Origin: Pyrocephalus nanus
Lineage: Eukaryota > Chordata > Aves > Passeriformes > Tyrannidae
Length of the DNA: 64,000 nucleotides
Direction: 5' to 3'
NCBI GenBank assembly: GCA_038380795.1
Contig: CM076268.1
Location: 31,071,501 to 31,135,500, forward strand
Both the position numbers and the translations under genes were made by a program. Positions within the stretch are counted from its first letter, which is position 1, and each line of letters opens with the position of its first letter. Positions 24,498-37,465 of this stretch are shown here, one piece after another. The notes under the pieces are model-generated. The model did not search any database. It was not told the origin of the DNA and worked only from the letters and a program-made list of their open reading frames with translations.

Positions 24498-26519
24498 AGG
24501 AATTGGATTTCATTCCATTTTGGTCACCATTATAAATTTTCTTGCAGGACCATGAATCTCCCCACTGCTGATCTAAATGCCCTGGGTGGCTGACACGCTG
24601 CAGTAAAACAATGTGCATTGTTATGAGGGCTGTTAACACCGGAAGAATGTCAGGCTTTTCGTTGCATCTTTCTACCCCTATGATTTTCATTCTACTTTAT
24701 CCAGGTTTTCTTTTCTTGTTTGTTTACTAAAAACCCAAAAAGCAGGCACCATTTCTGAATAAGTCTCAGCCACCAAGCTGCCCACCCTCTTGAGGATTTA
24801 CCATTAAAATTAATTCAATACATTGTTACTTTGGCGGATGCTTCTGAACCAGATCAAGGCTGTCTTCTAACAATGTTCTGTTTGCAATGGAATATTGGCT
24901 GGAAAGCTTCAACTGCAATATATTCAGCCCTGAATATTGCCAAATTATAGGAAAATGGGAGAAAGAGAATTTTAATCCTTACCTCTAATCTCAACACTGG
25001 GTTAGAATAGTTCAGTTTGTTTAAAGATACTGCAACAGCATCTTTGCAGAGAAACTTGTTGCTGAGGAGCTGAGCCTTAAGGCTGTTCATAATCTTAAAC
25101 CTCTTGACCTTGGCAATGTCAAGAACTCCAAAACCACAACATCTACAACCTGTGAATATACTCAGTACCTTGGTCATCAAAAGGTTGATTTTTTTTTTTC
25201 TCACAACTGAGAAGGAAACAGTGGAAAGAAAAGCAAAGACGGACTATTTTTTCTATCAAATATGTTAATGAGATTATTTTGTTTTTCAGCAAGGAGGAAG
25301 GATGCCCACAAAGACAAATTTATATAGGTCTTTACATGCTAGTGTGAGAGATTATCTCAGACAGTTTAGGACATGATAAAAACAGAGAGTCCAAAGCTGC
25401 TTGCAAGCCCAGGTTCCTCAGCAGAGTGGTTACCTTAAGGGACTTTGGGTGACACATCAGGCAGCTCCTAAGAAAACCTTCCTTTCTTACACTGGGGCCA
25501 GCAGTGAAGTCCACCATTTCCAGCACAAAGCCTGCACACTCAGTAATCACGGTGCTGAAATTCAGCCAGCCATACACATCCCGCAGAATTCAAAGCATGG
25601 TCTGCCAGCCAAATGACAAAAAACATTGAAACACACGGTTTTAAAGTCTGGTCTTATTCAGCAAAATATTTGCATGCTTTCAGACACATCTCCAAATGAT
25701 AGCATTTCCTAAATCCCACCCTCAAGAAGTGAGGCCACATTTGGCCTAAAGATGAAAATAAGTATCAGCCTGGACTCTCAGAAGTATCTAGGAGTCCTAA
25801 TTCATATTTTCAGAGTCCCAGCTAGAGATTATCTGCATTTTAGGAACCTCAATAACTCTTCAAAGCCTGTCCAAGGAGTTTAATTTGTTTCTGAAAAGAG
25901 GTGCTTTAAAGATTATAAATATACAATTCACAGTAATAGAACCTCAGCACGTACTGCCATACTTGCTGGACCAGAAAGCAAGTCTGACACTGGAAATAGC
26001 AGCTCTCTACTGCTTGTATGGAAATGCTGAGATCATTCCAGGTGACCCTGTGCAAAGATAAAAGGCCCAACAGAGTTTTTGTAGGCAGTATTTTCTGATT
26101 GTAAGAAGAAAACCAAAATATCCAGATGTGAGAACATTCACTGGTAAAATTATTGAATAATCATTTCATGATATGAGGGTTTTTCTGTTGCTTTTTAAGA
26201 TTTTCATTAATGGAAAATACCGATATGGGAAGATGGTGCAATATATTATTTCATACTATGCACCCTGACAATGTCCTTTCTGAGATTAGTCATTTCATGT
26301 TTCTGAAAAGTACCATGTACATGTAAGCCACTTAATTAAGTACAGGAAGTTATCTTCCAGCAACTCTCTTCCACACTCTGAACATGAAAGAGCCCATTAG
26401 AATATTGATAGCCCGTGCAATATCTTAATGTTGGAAAACATGCTAGTTTTCAGCAATTACAATGACTCATCAAGAAAGAGGAAAAAATAAAAGAATGAAT
26501 ATGTGAACTAATTTTGATT

Positions 26520-26830
26520 GTCTTTTGTGCTGTCACATCGTGAGCAGATAAGAGCCTGGTGTATGCAAAAGGAGCGGTTGCTCTGTCTTGCAGGGAGATC
26601 ACTCCCCCCGCAGCCGGGACGGACCCTGTTCTGTGACCTTTGGGAAAGCCGCCCCCGCCCCCCTACAGTTAACACGTTCTGAAGACCCTCCTTTGTCTCT
26701 GTGCCCCTGGTCACATACTAGCAACGGGCTCTGCTACTCTGGAATTAATCAAACAAACTGCTCGAAGCTTTTATCTTTTATATGGCAGCCACTGCAACTG
26801 AGAGTGTCGTCTCGTGAGTCCCATATTTGT
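26520..26830. promoter_or_regulatory. Isolated CpG-richer patch with octamer and TGACCTTTG motifs
   Basis: CG dinucleotides are locally enriched between AT-rich flanks. It carries ATGCAAAA (POU octamer-like, near 26573) and TGACCTTTG (nuclear-receptor half-site, near 26634). It is a candidate enhancer about 21 kb upstream of EGR2. Confidence 0.3.
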
Positions 26831-29800
26831 ACACATCCAGCAAAAGAAATACACATGTGACATATTGCCTTCACTGTCATCAGCATGCCAGTTGGTATTT
26901 TCAGCTTGTTCCACGATAGCTGCTTCCTAAATCAGCACCTAAACCAAGAGCAAGGACAGATCTGTCCTCACATACTTTTCAGTGACCGCTATAAAACCTG
27001 CAAGTATCCAGAAAGCAGGTCTCAGTGTATGGAAAATCTGAATTTCCAAATCACCAGCACACACCTGCCAGACAACCACCTCGACTTCACCAGACCAGGG
27101 TTAAAATGCCACAAAATAGTGTTCCCCTAGTCCACAGCCTGGGCAAGGAATATGAGATGGTGTCAGACGAATCCTAGCATTTTTGTTTGGCTTCTCCAGG
27201 ACATCTGAAACCCCTCAGGTGAGCACATACCTGACATCCTCTTGACTCTTCAGCTTGCTCTCCCTGCATGGCACCAGCTGTTTGAGACTCTACTAAAAGC
27301 AAAACCTCCCAAGAGCCTCTGATGCAAGGTGGCAGCTGTAACAGATGACATCTAGTTATTGATTATACACTCCAGCCTTCTAGCAAACATCCCCAACTCT
27401 CAGTTCAGGCCAAACTTTCCCTTCCTTCCTAAAGTAAAAGGTGAGTATCCAGGTCAGCATTGAAGAACAGGTCTGGTACCCTGGGGTATGAGATTCCACA
27501 TGAGTTGGGGAGTGAGTGTGAAAAGTGTTGTTAGTGAGTCTCCTCTCGGCTACCGTTAGAGGAAGGTGCTTGTTATTACAGGGGAAATTAGAATACTTTA
27601 AGCTCACTAAGTATTTAAAATGCAGCTACTTCAAAAAGACAGGCTACAACTGAAGTTTTCAGCAGTGGCTTTCAGAACCCCACCCTCAGCAAAGCAGAAA
27701 GAAAAGAAATGGGAGCTCAGCATTTCTCACAAAATAGGGCTGTGTAAAACCCCCGGGCCAAAAATACTCTTCAGAGATCCTCGGAGAGCATAAAAGATCA
27801 AAACTTCAACCTCAGCCCTGTGTATCTGAATTGCTAATAAATGCTCAGTACTGACTCCATCTGCAGCATCACACAACAAGGATTAGAGCTAATCGTGTTT
27901 TTAAGGAAAGGGAGTGTTTCACATCGCCAGAAGCATCTTCAAAACTCCGACTCAGAATTATGATATAGCATTTTCTGTCCTGCCCTGAACAAGGTTTTCC
28001 AATCACCACTTATGAACAGCTGCACCAGCACTGCGCTCTTCTTATGTGCTAAACAACAATGGGACATTGCAAAACTACAAAGGCTTGTCCTGTCCATTTA
28101 ACCAGTGTGTCACACGGAGACAAAGCATAATGCAGCCCTGTGAAAAGTCCACCCACAAACTTCATTTCACACTATAGAATGAGGCACTTGAGTTCTCTGT
28201 TATCCTTCTCTCACACGACAGCAACTTAAACATTTTGGAGACTGCAGAATATAACCATCTAAAAAGTTGCCTGCTAAAAAAAAAAAAATTAAAAATATTT
28301 CAGTCTATTTTGCTATTTCTTTCTTGTTCAAAACTCTTGCATTCAGTTTGTTTTAAAAGGTAAATCAGTACTGAACAATAAAGGAGAGTAATTGCCATTG
28401 AAGAGAAAAGTCATGTCATCTTATTAAAACCTAACGGTACAGAACTGAAATCCACAGCACTTTGAACTGAATTAAAATGCTATCACTAGAAATACAAATT
28501 TTTTTTTATTACTGAAACACAGTGCCTTAAGTTGTAAGATAAAGTTTAAAAACCACGGCAGTATTTGTTATCAAACAGGAGATATTTATTTTATCAATTT
28601 AACCCACAACAAAACACCCATTATACCGACACAGCGGTACCTAAAAGGGCAACCCCCCCTCCCTGCATTCCCACTCATGCTCACACACAAACACACACTC
28701 GTTTTACCCACAGCTGGCAGAGCAGCCCCCCAGCTCTAAAGGGAGGGGCCAAAGGAGCAACAAAACCAGATATTAACTGTCAGGAAAAGGCATTCCTTGG
28801 AAGAGCTGTATTTAGAAGACAGGGACATGTTGTTACTGTGTTGTGTTCATGGTACTGCACAACAACATAGTAAAAAGAAATTGAAGGGACAATGAAGAGG
28901 ATTTAAAACTACTATTTTAGGATCCCTTTTCCCCAAGCAGAGTTGTAGGAATTAGAGAGGACTGTAGTTAAGCAATCAAATATTCCTGGAAGAAGTCCTT
29001 TATATAAACAACCGAATCATTCCTGTTTGGTTTTATTCAGATTTTATAAGCCACAAAATAACCATTTTAAGTCTTTAATTTTATAACTAATTAATTCTCT
29101 TCTGAGGGGAACTGAAACAATCTTGGAACATTTTTTCTTAAATGAAGAGACAGCTGATAGCTTATTCTCAGCCTTTCTGAGAACCCATTGACAAACTTGC
29201 CCACTGATGTCCCCATGCAGCAGAGCCTCAGCGCTGTAAAAGTCAGCATTTACCTTTGGTTTTAACAGTCACAAAACAGTGCAAAGGTAGCATGAAAAAA
29301 GCCAGTGGGGGTCAATAGCTCTGTGTCAAAACAGCATACAAACAGTTAGTCAGACCCTGCAACACACTGAGGATTTTCACCTGCCAAAAACTCAAGGTGG
29401 TGGCAGGAATTTTTGCCTAAATACACTTCTTCTGGATGCTACTCCAAGAACAGTTATACCCCGAAATCTCTTCAGCTATGCACAGTCAGAAGAAAATGTG
29501 GTATTTCCAGTAACAGAGTGAAGATTACTAGCATCACTTAATGGCCCTGCAAAGGCATGTGCATTGATGGTAGGGGCTCTGTTTTGATCACCTAGTTTAA
29601 GCATAGGCACTGCTCCTCTGATTTTACAAGGGTATTTGCCAGAAGAAGAACTGCAGCAGTCAACAGACGTGAGTCCTCACAATTAGGAGAAAGAACCTAT
29701 TAAAATGTCATGGCTAAACAAGGCCTTTAACATCCAACTCTCTGACATGCAGGTGAGCCCAATGAAATTATAGTAACAAACCTTGCACAGATACAGCTGG

Positions 29801-30941
29801 AGCAGGATGTGGCCCTTGGAGCCAGCTGAAAGCTCCAGAGAGCCAGATGGGAGATCCTCCAGACAGTGTAATCACACTCCCAAAAAGAGAAAAAGAAAAC
29901 TCTGAAGTTGCCAGGTGCAACTTTAGACAGGTGCCAGTCTTTCTCAGCTGAAGTCATTGAACAAAACTTCAGGAATGAAAAACAGCTTACCTAGGTGCTT
30001 CTGAAAAATTGAGCTAGAAGATTGTGGTGGGAGCAGGATAAACGACAGTTCTGTTGCCTTCTTAGGAATTCTTTTGGAAAAAAAGCAATGTAAAAAAAAA
30101 ATCAACAAATTAATCACCATTGAGTTGTTTTCCTGATGACTACATGATCCACACAGTTCAAGAAGGGAAAGTGTTCCTCTGCAACCAGGCTGTTAAGAAA
30201 TCACCCTGCAAATAAGAACTCTCTCTCTCGTTATTGTAGTGGGTCTTGACATTGACTTTGTCATGTTAATTTGCTGAATTCAACCCCAGTATTTGCTTGA
30301 AATGAAGCAGCAAAGACATACAAACATCAACCATCAGCTAAGTCCATGAAGCACAAAAGCTGCCTTTGACGGTCAGTGGTACTCCCTGTACTTTTCTTTC
30401 TTTTAGCAAAATTAATGATCAGATATAGGAAAAATGCAGACTGGCTAAACTGTAAGTCATCTTCTTGTTTTGGCAAAAAAGAGCAATCTTGTGGGGTGGG
30501 GGGAAGGCACACTGAATAATTTGACAGAACATGTTTTTCAAATAAAGCAAGCTCTAATGTTATCAGCCAAAGAAAATCGGCAGAGGATTTGCTGTACTAA
30601 AGATACTACTCCAAGCATGAATTACCCAATTCTGTTCAGAGATACCTGACATCACTGTACCCCCTTTTGGGAATGGCTTTGAGGCAGGGGAGCAGAAGAA
30701 CTGAGAGCAGCCTGTAAGCAGGAGCCGACATGATCACAAGGACTATGTGCTGCAAATTAGTATCCACAGAGGGTGCATGGAAGCAGACTGAATGGGGACA
30801 CAGGAACATGGGCCAAGCCAAGCACAGAAGAAACAGAAAAATATAAGAAGCCTATGTTGTATTCTGTATGCTCTTTATAAGCAGCTTGGTGATGGAGGCC
30901 CTAAAGATGGGAAGAGGCTGATTGCTGTCTCACTTGTAAAC

Positions 30942-31634
30942 AGGAATGTTGATCCCTTTGGAAGATGCTGGAGGGGTCCAAAACACTTGGGGAGTATCGT
31001 GGGGGGCGGGGTTTTGATCCCCTGAGATGAGACCCTCGCGGCACACTTTGTTAGGAGACGGTCACACACAGATGACCCCAAAATGGCGTTTATTAAAACA
31101 AGATGTCAGTTTATATACAGGGGAATATGGAAGGTTTGGGAATAAAGGTGGGATTTTTGCTTGGAACATCAAATCCTGAGGGTCAGTGATAAGGGGAATT
31201 GGAGGGATTTGCCGTAGGGAATATGTCTGGCCATATAGGGGGAAGGGAGAATAAGGAAGGAGTGGTCTGGGGGCACAGACAGGGGAGTTCTACAGAAGTT
31301 TTGTGAGGCTGCGCCCCATAGCTGAGTCTCAGGCACTTTTCACAGCTGCAGCTGTCAAAGAACTTCCAGATAAATTTCTTCCTCTGAGACTTCCTCGCAG
31401 CCCTCCTGCATCTTTTTCCACTCTCTGTAGGCTTCTGCTGGCCCACCTCCAACAGGGGAGGGCTTTCACCTACTGTATTTTACCTCTGTCTTTCTCACAT
31501 ACACCCTCAGTCTCATGCTGGGTTACAGCCAGCTGCTGCTGTGTCATGTTTGACCAGGTACAAAGGAGAATGGGACCTTGTTCTAAATAGGGAATCGAGT
31601 CAGGGATGAAGATGCAACAGGAGGTTGCAAGGAA
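30942..31634 (-). mobile_element. Probable solo LTR, minus orientation
   Basis: On the minus strand, in order: CCAAT (31202-31198), TATATAA (31117-31111) and AATAAA (31094-31089), then a roughly 140-bp U5-like segment. The close TATA/poly(A) spacing is like short-R avian retroviral LTRs. TG...CA termini at 30947 and 31629 are bracketed by AGGAA (30942-30946, 31630-31634), giving 683 bp. The promoter architecture is clear; the boundaries are less certain because I searched for them. Confidence 0.55.
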
Positions 31635-33130
31635 TGGGCATGAAATACCCTGTCCTGGCTTGCCTCAGCTCCTGAGCTGCACTTTCTCCCAGAGGCTGGA
31701 GTCCTGCTTTTCATTCCTACAGCTCAGGGTCTGAATTTCCAGCAGGAGTTCCATCAGGCTGCTGCTCTGAGCCATCAGCATTCCCGGGCTGATGGCTTCA
31801 GGAACACCGTTGCTGCCCCACCTCCCTTCCTAGGGTAAGACATGCCTTTGCTACAGATGGATTCATTACTACAAGCTAAACAATAGATGTATTTACACAA
31901 ATTGCATATTGTGGGAACACAAAGCTTTGGTTCAGCCAAAGGCAGCAGCCTCAGAGGGACCGCATGGGCACACAAATAGGTTGAAACTAATGACTCACAG
32001 AGATGGAGTAGACTTCAGTGTCACTGTGCATCTCTAAGTTTACAAAAAAGCGTCTCAAGAAAATAAAAAGAGCTTATGAAAGTAAAATCAGCAACAGCAC
32101 AGCAACAGGCAAGAGGTTTTGATGTAACCTGTACATCAAACGTCAAAGGTCTTACACGGCCACTGATGGCAGGTGGACACTTAACATAAATACTGCACAC
32201 CTGATTTAAAAAAGCTCTCCTAATGTCTTCTTTCACATGCATAAGTAACTCACACCACATGTAAATGTCATACATCTAGTAAACAATTCATTTAAAATCA
32301 TTTATGTATAGCTTAAAATGTATTTTAATGGTATTTTACTACAGGTCAGATAATGCAAAGAAAAACAGATAAAAAAGATACAAAAGCTTACCCGGGTGAT
32401 AATTTGGGTATCCTACTAATAGCTTATATAAAAGAAAATAAGCATTATGCAAGTGAGAAGGAATAAGTAGTGTGACAGGATCAAGATCAAGATGCAGGAA
32501 GTTCCTATTAAGGCAGTTCATCCCAAGTTTACAGTTGCATAAAACAGCATGAGAGAGCTTACTCTTGGGTATACAGTATGCAAGTATATCAAATGATTAT
32601 AACATAAAAGTATAATATTCTCTTTCCAGTACAGATGCGTTAAACCATTGGACTTGGCTCAAGATCTGATTTTCATTCCCACCAGACTCTGGGAAAGGCC
32701 ACATCCTATGTTTTGAACGGGTCATTTCAGGACATAAAATGAGAACTAGTTATGAAACTCACTTTCCAAAACCTGCAGTACTCAGAATCAGAGGGACAAT
32801 GAACTTACAAGACTACCTCCATTCTACAGCTTGCCAGACAAGCTTGACTTCCAAAGTTGCTCTCAGGCCAGGACAGGTTGGTCCTGATGTACATGTGACA
32901 GTGCCTGGTGTCACACGTAACCTTATGCCTTAGATTTGTCACACTTTCAGAAAATGTGCTTGAATTTTCCCTCCATCCCTAGGGAGCACATCAAATGCAC
33001 ACACACCTCCCACAACAAATTCAGCTTAGCAACAGAAGCTGACAAAACACGAAAAGTTATTTGTAAGCCTCTAACAGAAAAAAATATTAAAACCATACTC
33101 ACCTTCCTAATGCTGTGATGGTGTACAAGT

Positions 33131-33157
33131 ACACACACACACATACACACACACACA
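33131..33157. repeat. CA dinucleotide microsatellite, interrupted
   Basis: About 13 AC repeats with one T interruption. Confidence 0.9.
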
Positions 33158-34789
33158 TCCAGGAGAGTTTAGAATCATTTTAAAGGAAATGTTGCCTCTA
33201 CTTTTTATTTGTTAGTGTATTTCTGACCCACACTACAGGACTGTTAATTCTAACAATGCAAAATGTTCTCTCTCTTGGGAGGAGATGGCAAAACATGCTC
33301 AGCACAGGGCACACTTACTATCTGCATAGTGGCTTCTCAAACACTGGCAGATCTTCCTTCTCACTTCTCGTTTGACACTGTAACTGTCTCGACTATCTCA
33401 CGTTGTTGTAATGGGTGAGAGTCACAGCAAACAGCTCCTGTAATTATTGGCGAGTTATGTGTCCCTAGAAACTACTATTCTCTTGGATTTCCAAGAATAT
33501 TCCCTAAGAGTTGAGTCTGAAAAACAGGTAAAACATTTTAAACCATGAAGTGGTTTAGAATGTTAGTTGCCTCCTTGTAGCCCGGGCAGGCTCTAAACTG
33601 TTGGGGATTTTGTTTCCCCTCCAGAGCAAATGGTCAGTCATGTATCTGACAGTGGGAGCAGGAGGTTTCTAACCCCAGCTCTGAGCCATCAGCTTCGTGC
33701 AAGAGCAGGGTCAGTGTCACCTAGACAGGCTTGGGCCTGCTGGTGAGAGCTGTTTCCCTGAGGAATAACTCCACGATGCCATGTCCTGGCCCAAAATGTC
33801 ATCAGAAGTGGTGCAGCACAATAAGGTAATGTTTGTCCCACCTTACAAACTGTGAGTAGCTGAACATTCAAGTTACCCCTTCCAGCCTTCAGAGAAATCT
33901 GTCAGATGAGGGACTTATGGATGGAAATGTCCAGGGAAGGGAACTGGAAACGATCACTGGAGTTAAAAAAGCCTTTTCCCTCAGGCCAAATTTTCGTTTT
34001 CTCCTTTAATTGATATTTATTGCCACGGCAGTGACCTAAGACATTCTTGTGGCACTTTCTAATTTAGTGGCTTTTGGTCTCTAATTGTCTCAATTTTATT
34101 TGATGGTTCTAGAAAGTTTCATCACTTGGGAAAAGGAGGAGGAAGCTGGATGGATGTTTTGTGGACCAGTTAGTACTACAGGTACTTGGTGAGTCTGTTA
34201 GCCTAAAATGACACAAAATTATATAATTTTTATTAATTTTTAAAATGTTACATTCAAGGAGAAAACATACTTTCAAAGAACAGTCTCAGATACTGCAGGG
34301 AGAGAAAGACAAGTCAAGTACACCAGCAGGAAGAAAGGCATAGAACCTGAAAAGCCATTTGAGTAAATTTACTCTCAGGATCAGTCACACAAACTAGTTC
34401 CTGAACTGCATATTTGTGGATCACAAGCACAGTGCTTGGCAAAGACAGCTAGCGTTAAAATATTCTTCCCCAAAAGGTCCTTACAACACCCTACAAGTGG
34501 TCAAGGATCTTTGCTGGATAAGGTTTAAGCCTGTGTTGAGCTCTTAAAAATCATAGTGATTTTTTTCAACAAAAGAATTATAAGAAGAACTGAAATTAAA
34601 GGCAGAAGCATGCTCCCAGATACCTATAATTCCAGGTGTAAAATCCTTTTCCCTTAGGAAGGATTCATATTACAAAATGAGTTTTATTTGTTGTGCTATT
34701 ACACAGTTTCATGCTACTTAATTTTTCTGTTCACTCACCTTTGTAGAGAAAGAAAAAGTAAATTAAAACCAAGAGCTGATAGTAAACAT

Positions 34790-35110
34790 ACATTATGAAA
34801 TATGAAGAATCATGGGACCAACTGACCACTCCAGTGATTATGAAAGCTGTAAACTATTTAAAGAGAGCGCTTTTTGCTGCTCTTCATTAGAGTCTGATTA
34901 CCTCAGCCATTAACATTTGGCTCTTATTATGATGATTGTGAAATACTGTTCACTCTAATGGACAAAAGAAAGTTGACATGGCTATCTTGATTAACTCATC
35001 AATAATAATTTGGAATAATTTTTCTTCATTCACTGGATGAATCATTCACATGTCCTTTAATAATGCACATTGTTGTATAGTAAATTAGCATGAAGATTAC
35101 CCACCTCTGG
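34790..35110. promoter_or_regulatory. Candidate conserved noncoding element rich in homeodomain cores
   Basis: Dense ATTA/TAAT cores, TTATGATGATTG, a TTGATTAAC stretch and SOX-like ACAAAAG and ATTGT motifs give it the look of a developmental enhancer. There is no coding potential. This is a judgement of texture and needs alignment. Confidence 0.22.
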
Positions 35111-35832
35111 GAACTACATTCTACTTCAAAGCCTTGCTGAAAAGAGATTTCAAATTTGAATTTTACTTAAAAAAAAAAAATCAGAAAACAATGACTTCTT
35201 TGTAACTGTTCAGTACACCAAGACATGCAGCCCTCAAGTTATGCAACTGAGCTCAACCTTTAAGTCACCAGATACTCAATATGGAAAAAACATACTCCCC
35301 ACCTATTTGCATTCTTCTCTGGAGACTAAAACAGAGCTCTTGTTCTTCTTAAGACAAATATAAACTTGAATAATAAACTGACTAAGATGAAGTAATCCTT
35401 AGCTAAACAGATAAGAATATAAGCAAAGCTCACCAGGCCCTTTGTGGATCCAGCCTTACAAACCTCCAATCACATGAGGTTTCATAGCCAGTGTGCCTGT
35501 GAACTCAAGCTGTGCTCATGGAAGTAGGTCCTGTCTCCATGCACAGAGCCCTGACAAGTCAGCTTCTTGCTGAGCATTGTCTGTGCAGGACAGGAGGAGC
35601 TGAGCCGTGGTCACCATGGTGGGTGATGACCAACCTCAGCTCTTTGCAGCAGCAAATTTCACATCCCTCAAACTCTTTGTGAAAATGCATTGACATCCAC
35701 CTCCTCCTTGCAAAACCCAACACCGGTAGCCAAGAAGATCCTCAGAATTCTCAAAGGGTTTGGCTTTTCCCTCCTCACTGTGTTTTGCTCCACCTCTTCT
35801 CCCAAAACCACCACTTCCTTTCTGAAAATGCA

Positions 35833-35868
35833 ACCATTTAGCTTTTTGCTACCATTTAGCTCTTTACT
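35833..35868. repeat. 18-bp tandem duplication
   Basis: Two adjacent copies beginning ACCATTTAGCT, differing at two positions. Confidence 0.75.
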
Positions 35869-37139
35869 ACCCATTGCAATTGGACCTCCACAGCTCTGAG
35901 GAAAGGCAACCTACTTCTTCCTTCCTGGCTGTACTCACACCACCTGCCAGTAACAACCACCAAGAGTCAGGAGGTTAACCAGCCCTGCAGCAGGTGTACC
36001 TGCTACAGCCAATGGCAGAAAGTAAGAATGACAGTTGTATAGGAGGAGACCAGGAGTAGTAATTCCCTATGCAATTTTTAATGGATTTTACAGCTTTCTG
36101 TAATCTTTTCCTCAGTTCTCTCTCTAACATGCAGAGAAGTGCTAGCCTTTCAACTGCACTCATGGTTAACTGCAATGACCAAGCTGGTTCTCCTGTCTTG
36201 TGTTTCCTGCTCTTTTCCTAATTGTTTGATTTTTGCCTGCTACTAAGCACTGACTACACGTTTTCAAGACCTTTGATAACGTTATCATGACAGTAATCAG
36301 TTCAGAGCCCATTACTGTGCATGCAGCATCAGGTGTGTTTCCCCCATGTACATTAACATAATTTAATCTGTGCTGAATTTCATCTGCCTTTTTCATTTCC
36401 TAGACACTCTGTAGCATGAAACTGTTGTATATACCTTTTAAAACCTTTACCCTTTCAGTATTTTTTGTTAACTGTCCTAAGTAATGTCACATCAGTGAAT
36501 ACACTCACTGCACCGTCACTTACAAGTGATTATCTGTGAAGATGTAGAACAGCCCAGGACTAGCACTAGTTCTCAAAGGACTCTCCTGTGTTGTCTCTTC
36601 CTTGAGCAACCCAATAATTTATTCTTGCTCCTTGTTTTCTGCCTTTAATTAGTGCATTTATCCACAAGAAGAACTTCCATCTTGCACAGTTCTTCTTCTT
36701 TAGGAAGCTTTGCTGAAAGAAGTCTAAAGCTGGAGGAGAAAGGAGAAATAACAAACCACTTCCAGCTCTTTATGTCCTACTTTCCCTCATTCAGACATGC
36801 ATCTCAGTTACACTTTGCCATGAAAATGATCTTTGTGAAGACTGGTGTATTTTATCTCTTTGTAGATGGCCATTCTTAAATAGCAAGGTTCCCAGCTGCT
36901 CCTATACAATTATTCTTATATTGGCAACAAAATCATCAAGCGTCATTTCATTAATTCACCCACTGAAAAACTGTTTCACAGGAAGGAAGTTACCATTGGG
37001 AACGGAGAAGGAGAATAACATTTGTTTGATAGTAAAGATTAATTGGAAAATAAACTGTGTAATGGATGCTTGTGGAGGCATAAATAACATAATGGAATAT
37101 TTGGGGTATTCTCCTATCTTTATGTGCAGCAAACAATCT

Positions 37140-37465
37140 GTATAAATCCCCCCCTCACGGAGACGAGAATAAAATCCCGCATAAATATTAAAACACTGTT
37201 TATAGTTTCGATGGGAAACACATCTTCCTGTCCTTCGCAGCTGAAATAGTGCTTATCTGCTCTTTTCTGCCTGTGCCTTTTTGCAGCAGCTATTTCAGCT
37301 CCCGGCTCTGCCTGCTGAGAGGGGAGGGCAGCTGTTCATCTGGTGCACATTTCCACCGCAACGGCTCCGGCAGGAACATTTGCACCTCCAGCCAACGCTG
37401 TTGGCACCGGCGCTGCCAGCGGGAGCCGCGAGATTTCCGCTCTTTCATGCACCTATCGTATGACA
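37140..37465. promoter_or_regulatory. Isolated CpG-rich patch about 32 kb upstream of EGR2
   Basis: CpGs cluster strongly around 37150-37180 and 37358-37455 in otherwise CpG-poor DNA. It includes CAGCTG and CATCTG E-boxes and a GCGCTGCCAGCGGGAGCCGC stretch. No known repeat or exon is recognised. Candidate enhancer or an unannotated transcript start. Confidence 0.35.

Larger units (their letters stand above)
23541..30941. other. Intergenic desert, no gene seen
   Basis: No recognisable exon. It contains a G17 tract at 24481-24497, an A-rich stretch near 28278-28290 and a small CpG-richer patch at 26.52-26.83 kb. The open frames, including a 116-residue one on the minus strand at 24854-25204, resemble no family I know. 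Confidence 0.6.

Noticed and set aside
24854..25204. 116-residue minus-strand frame
   Set aside because: No family resemblance and no promoter or splice context. AT-rich flanks suggest noncoding DNA.
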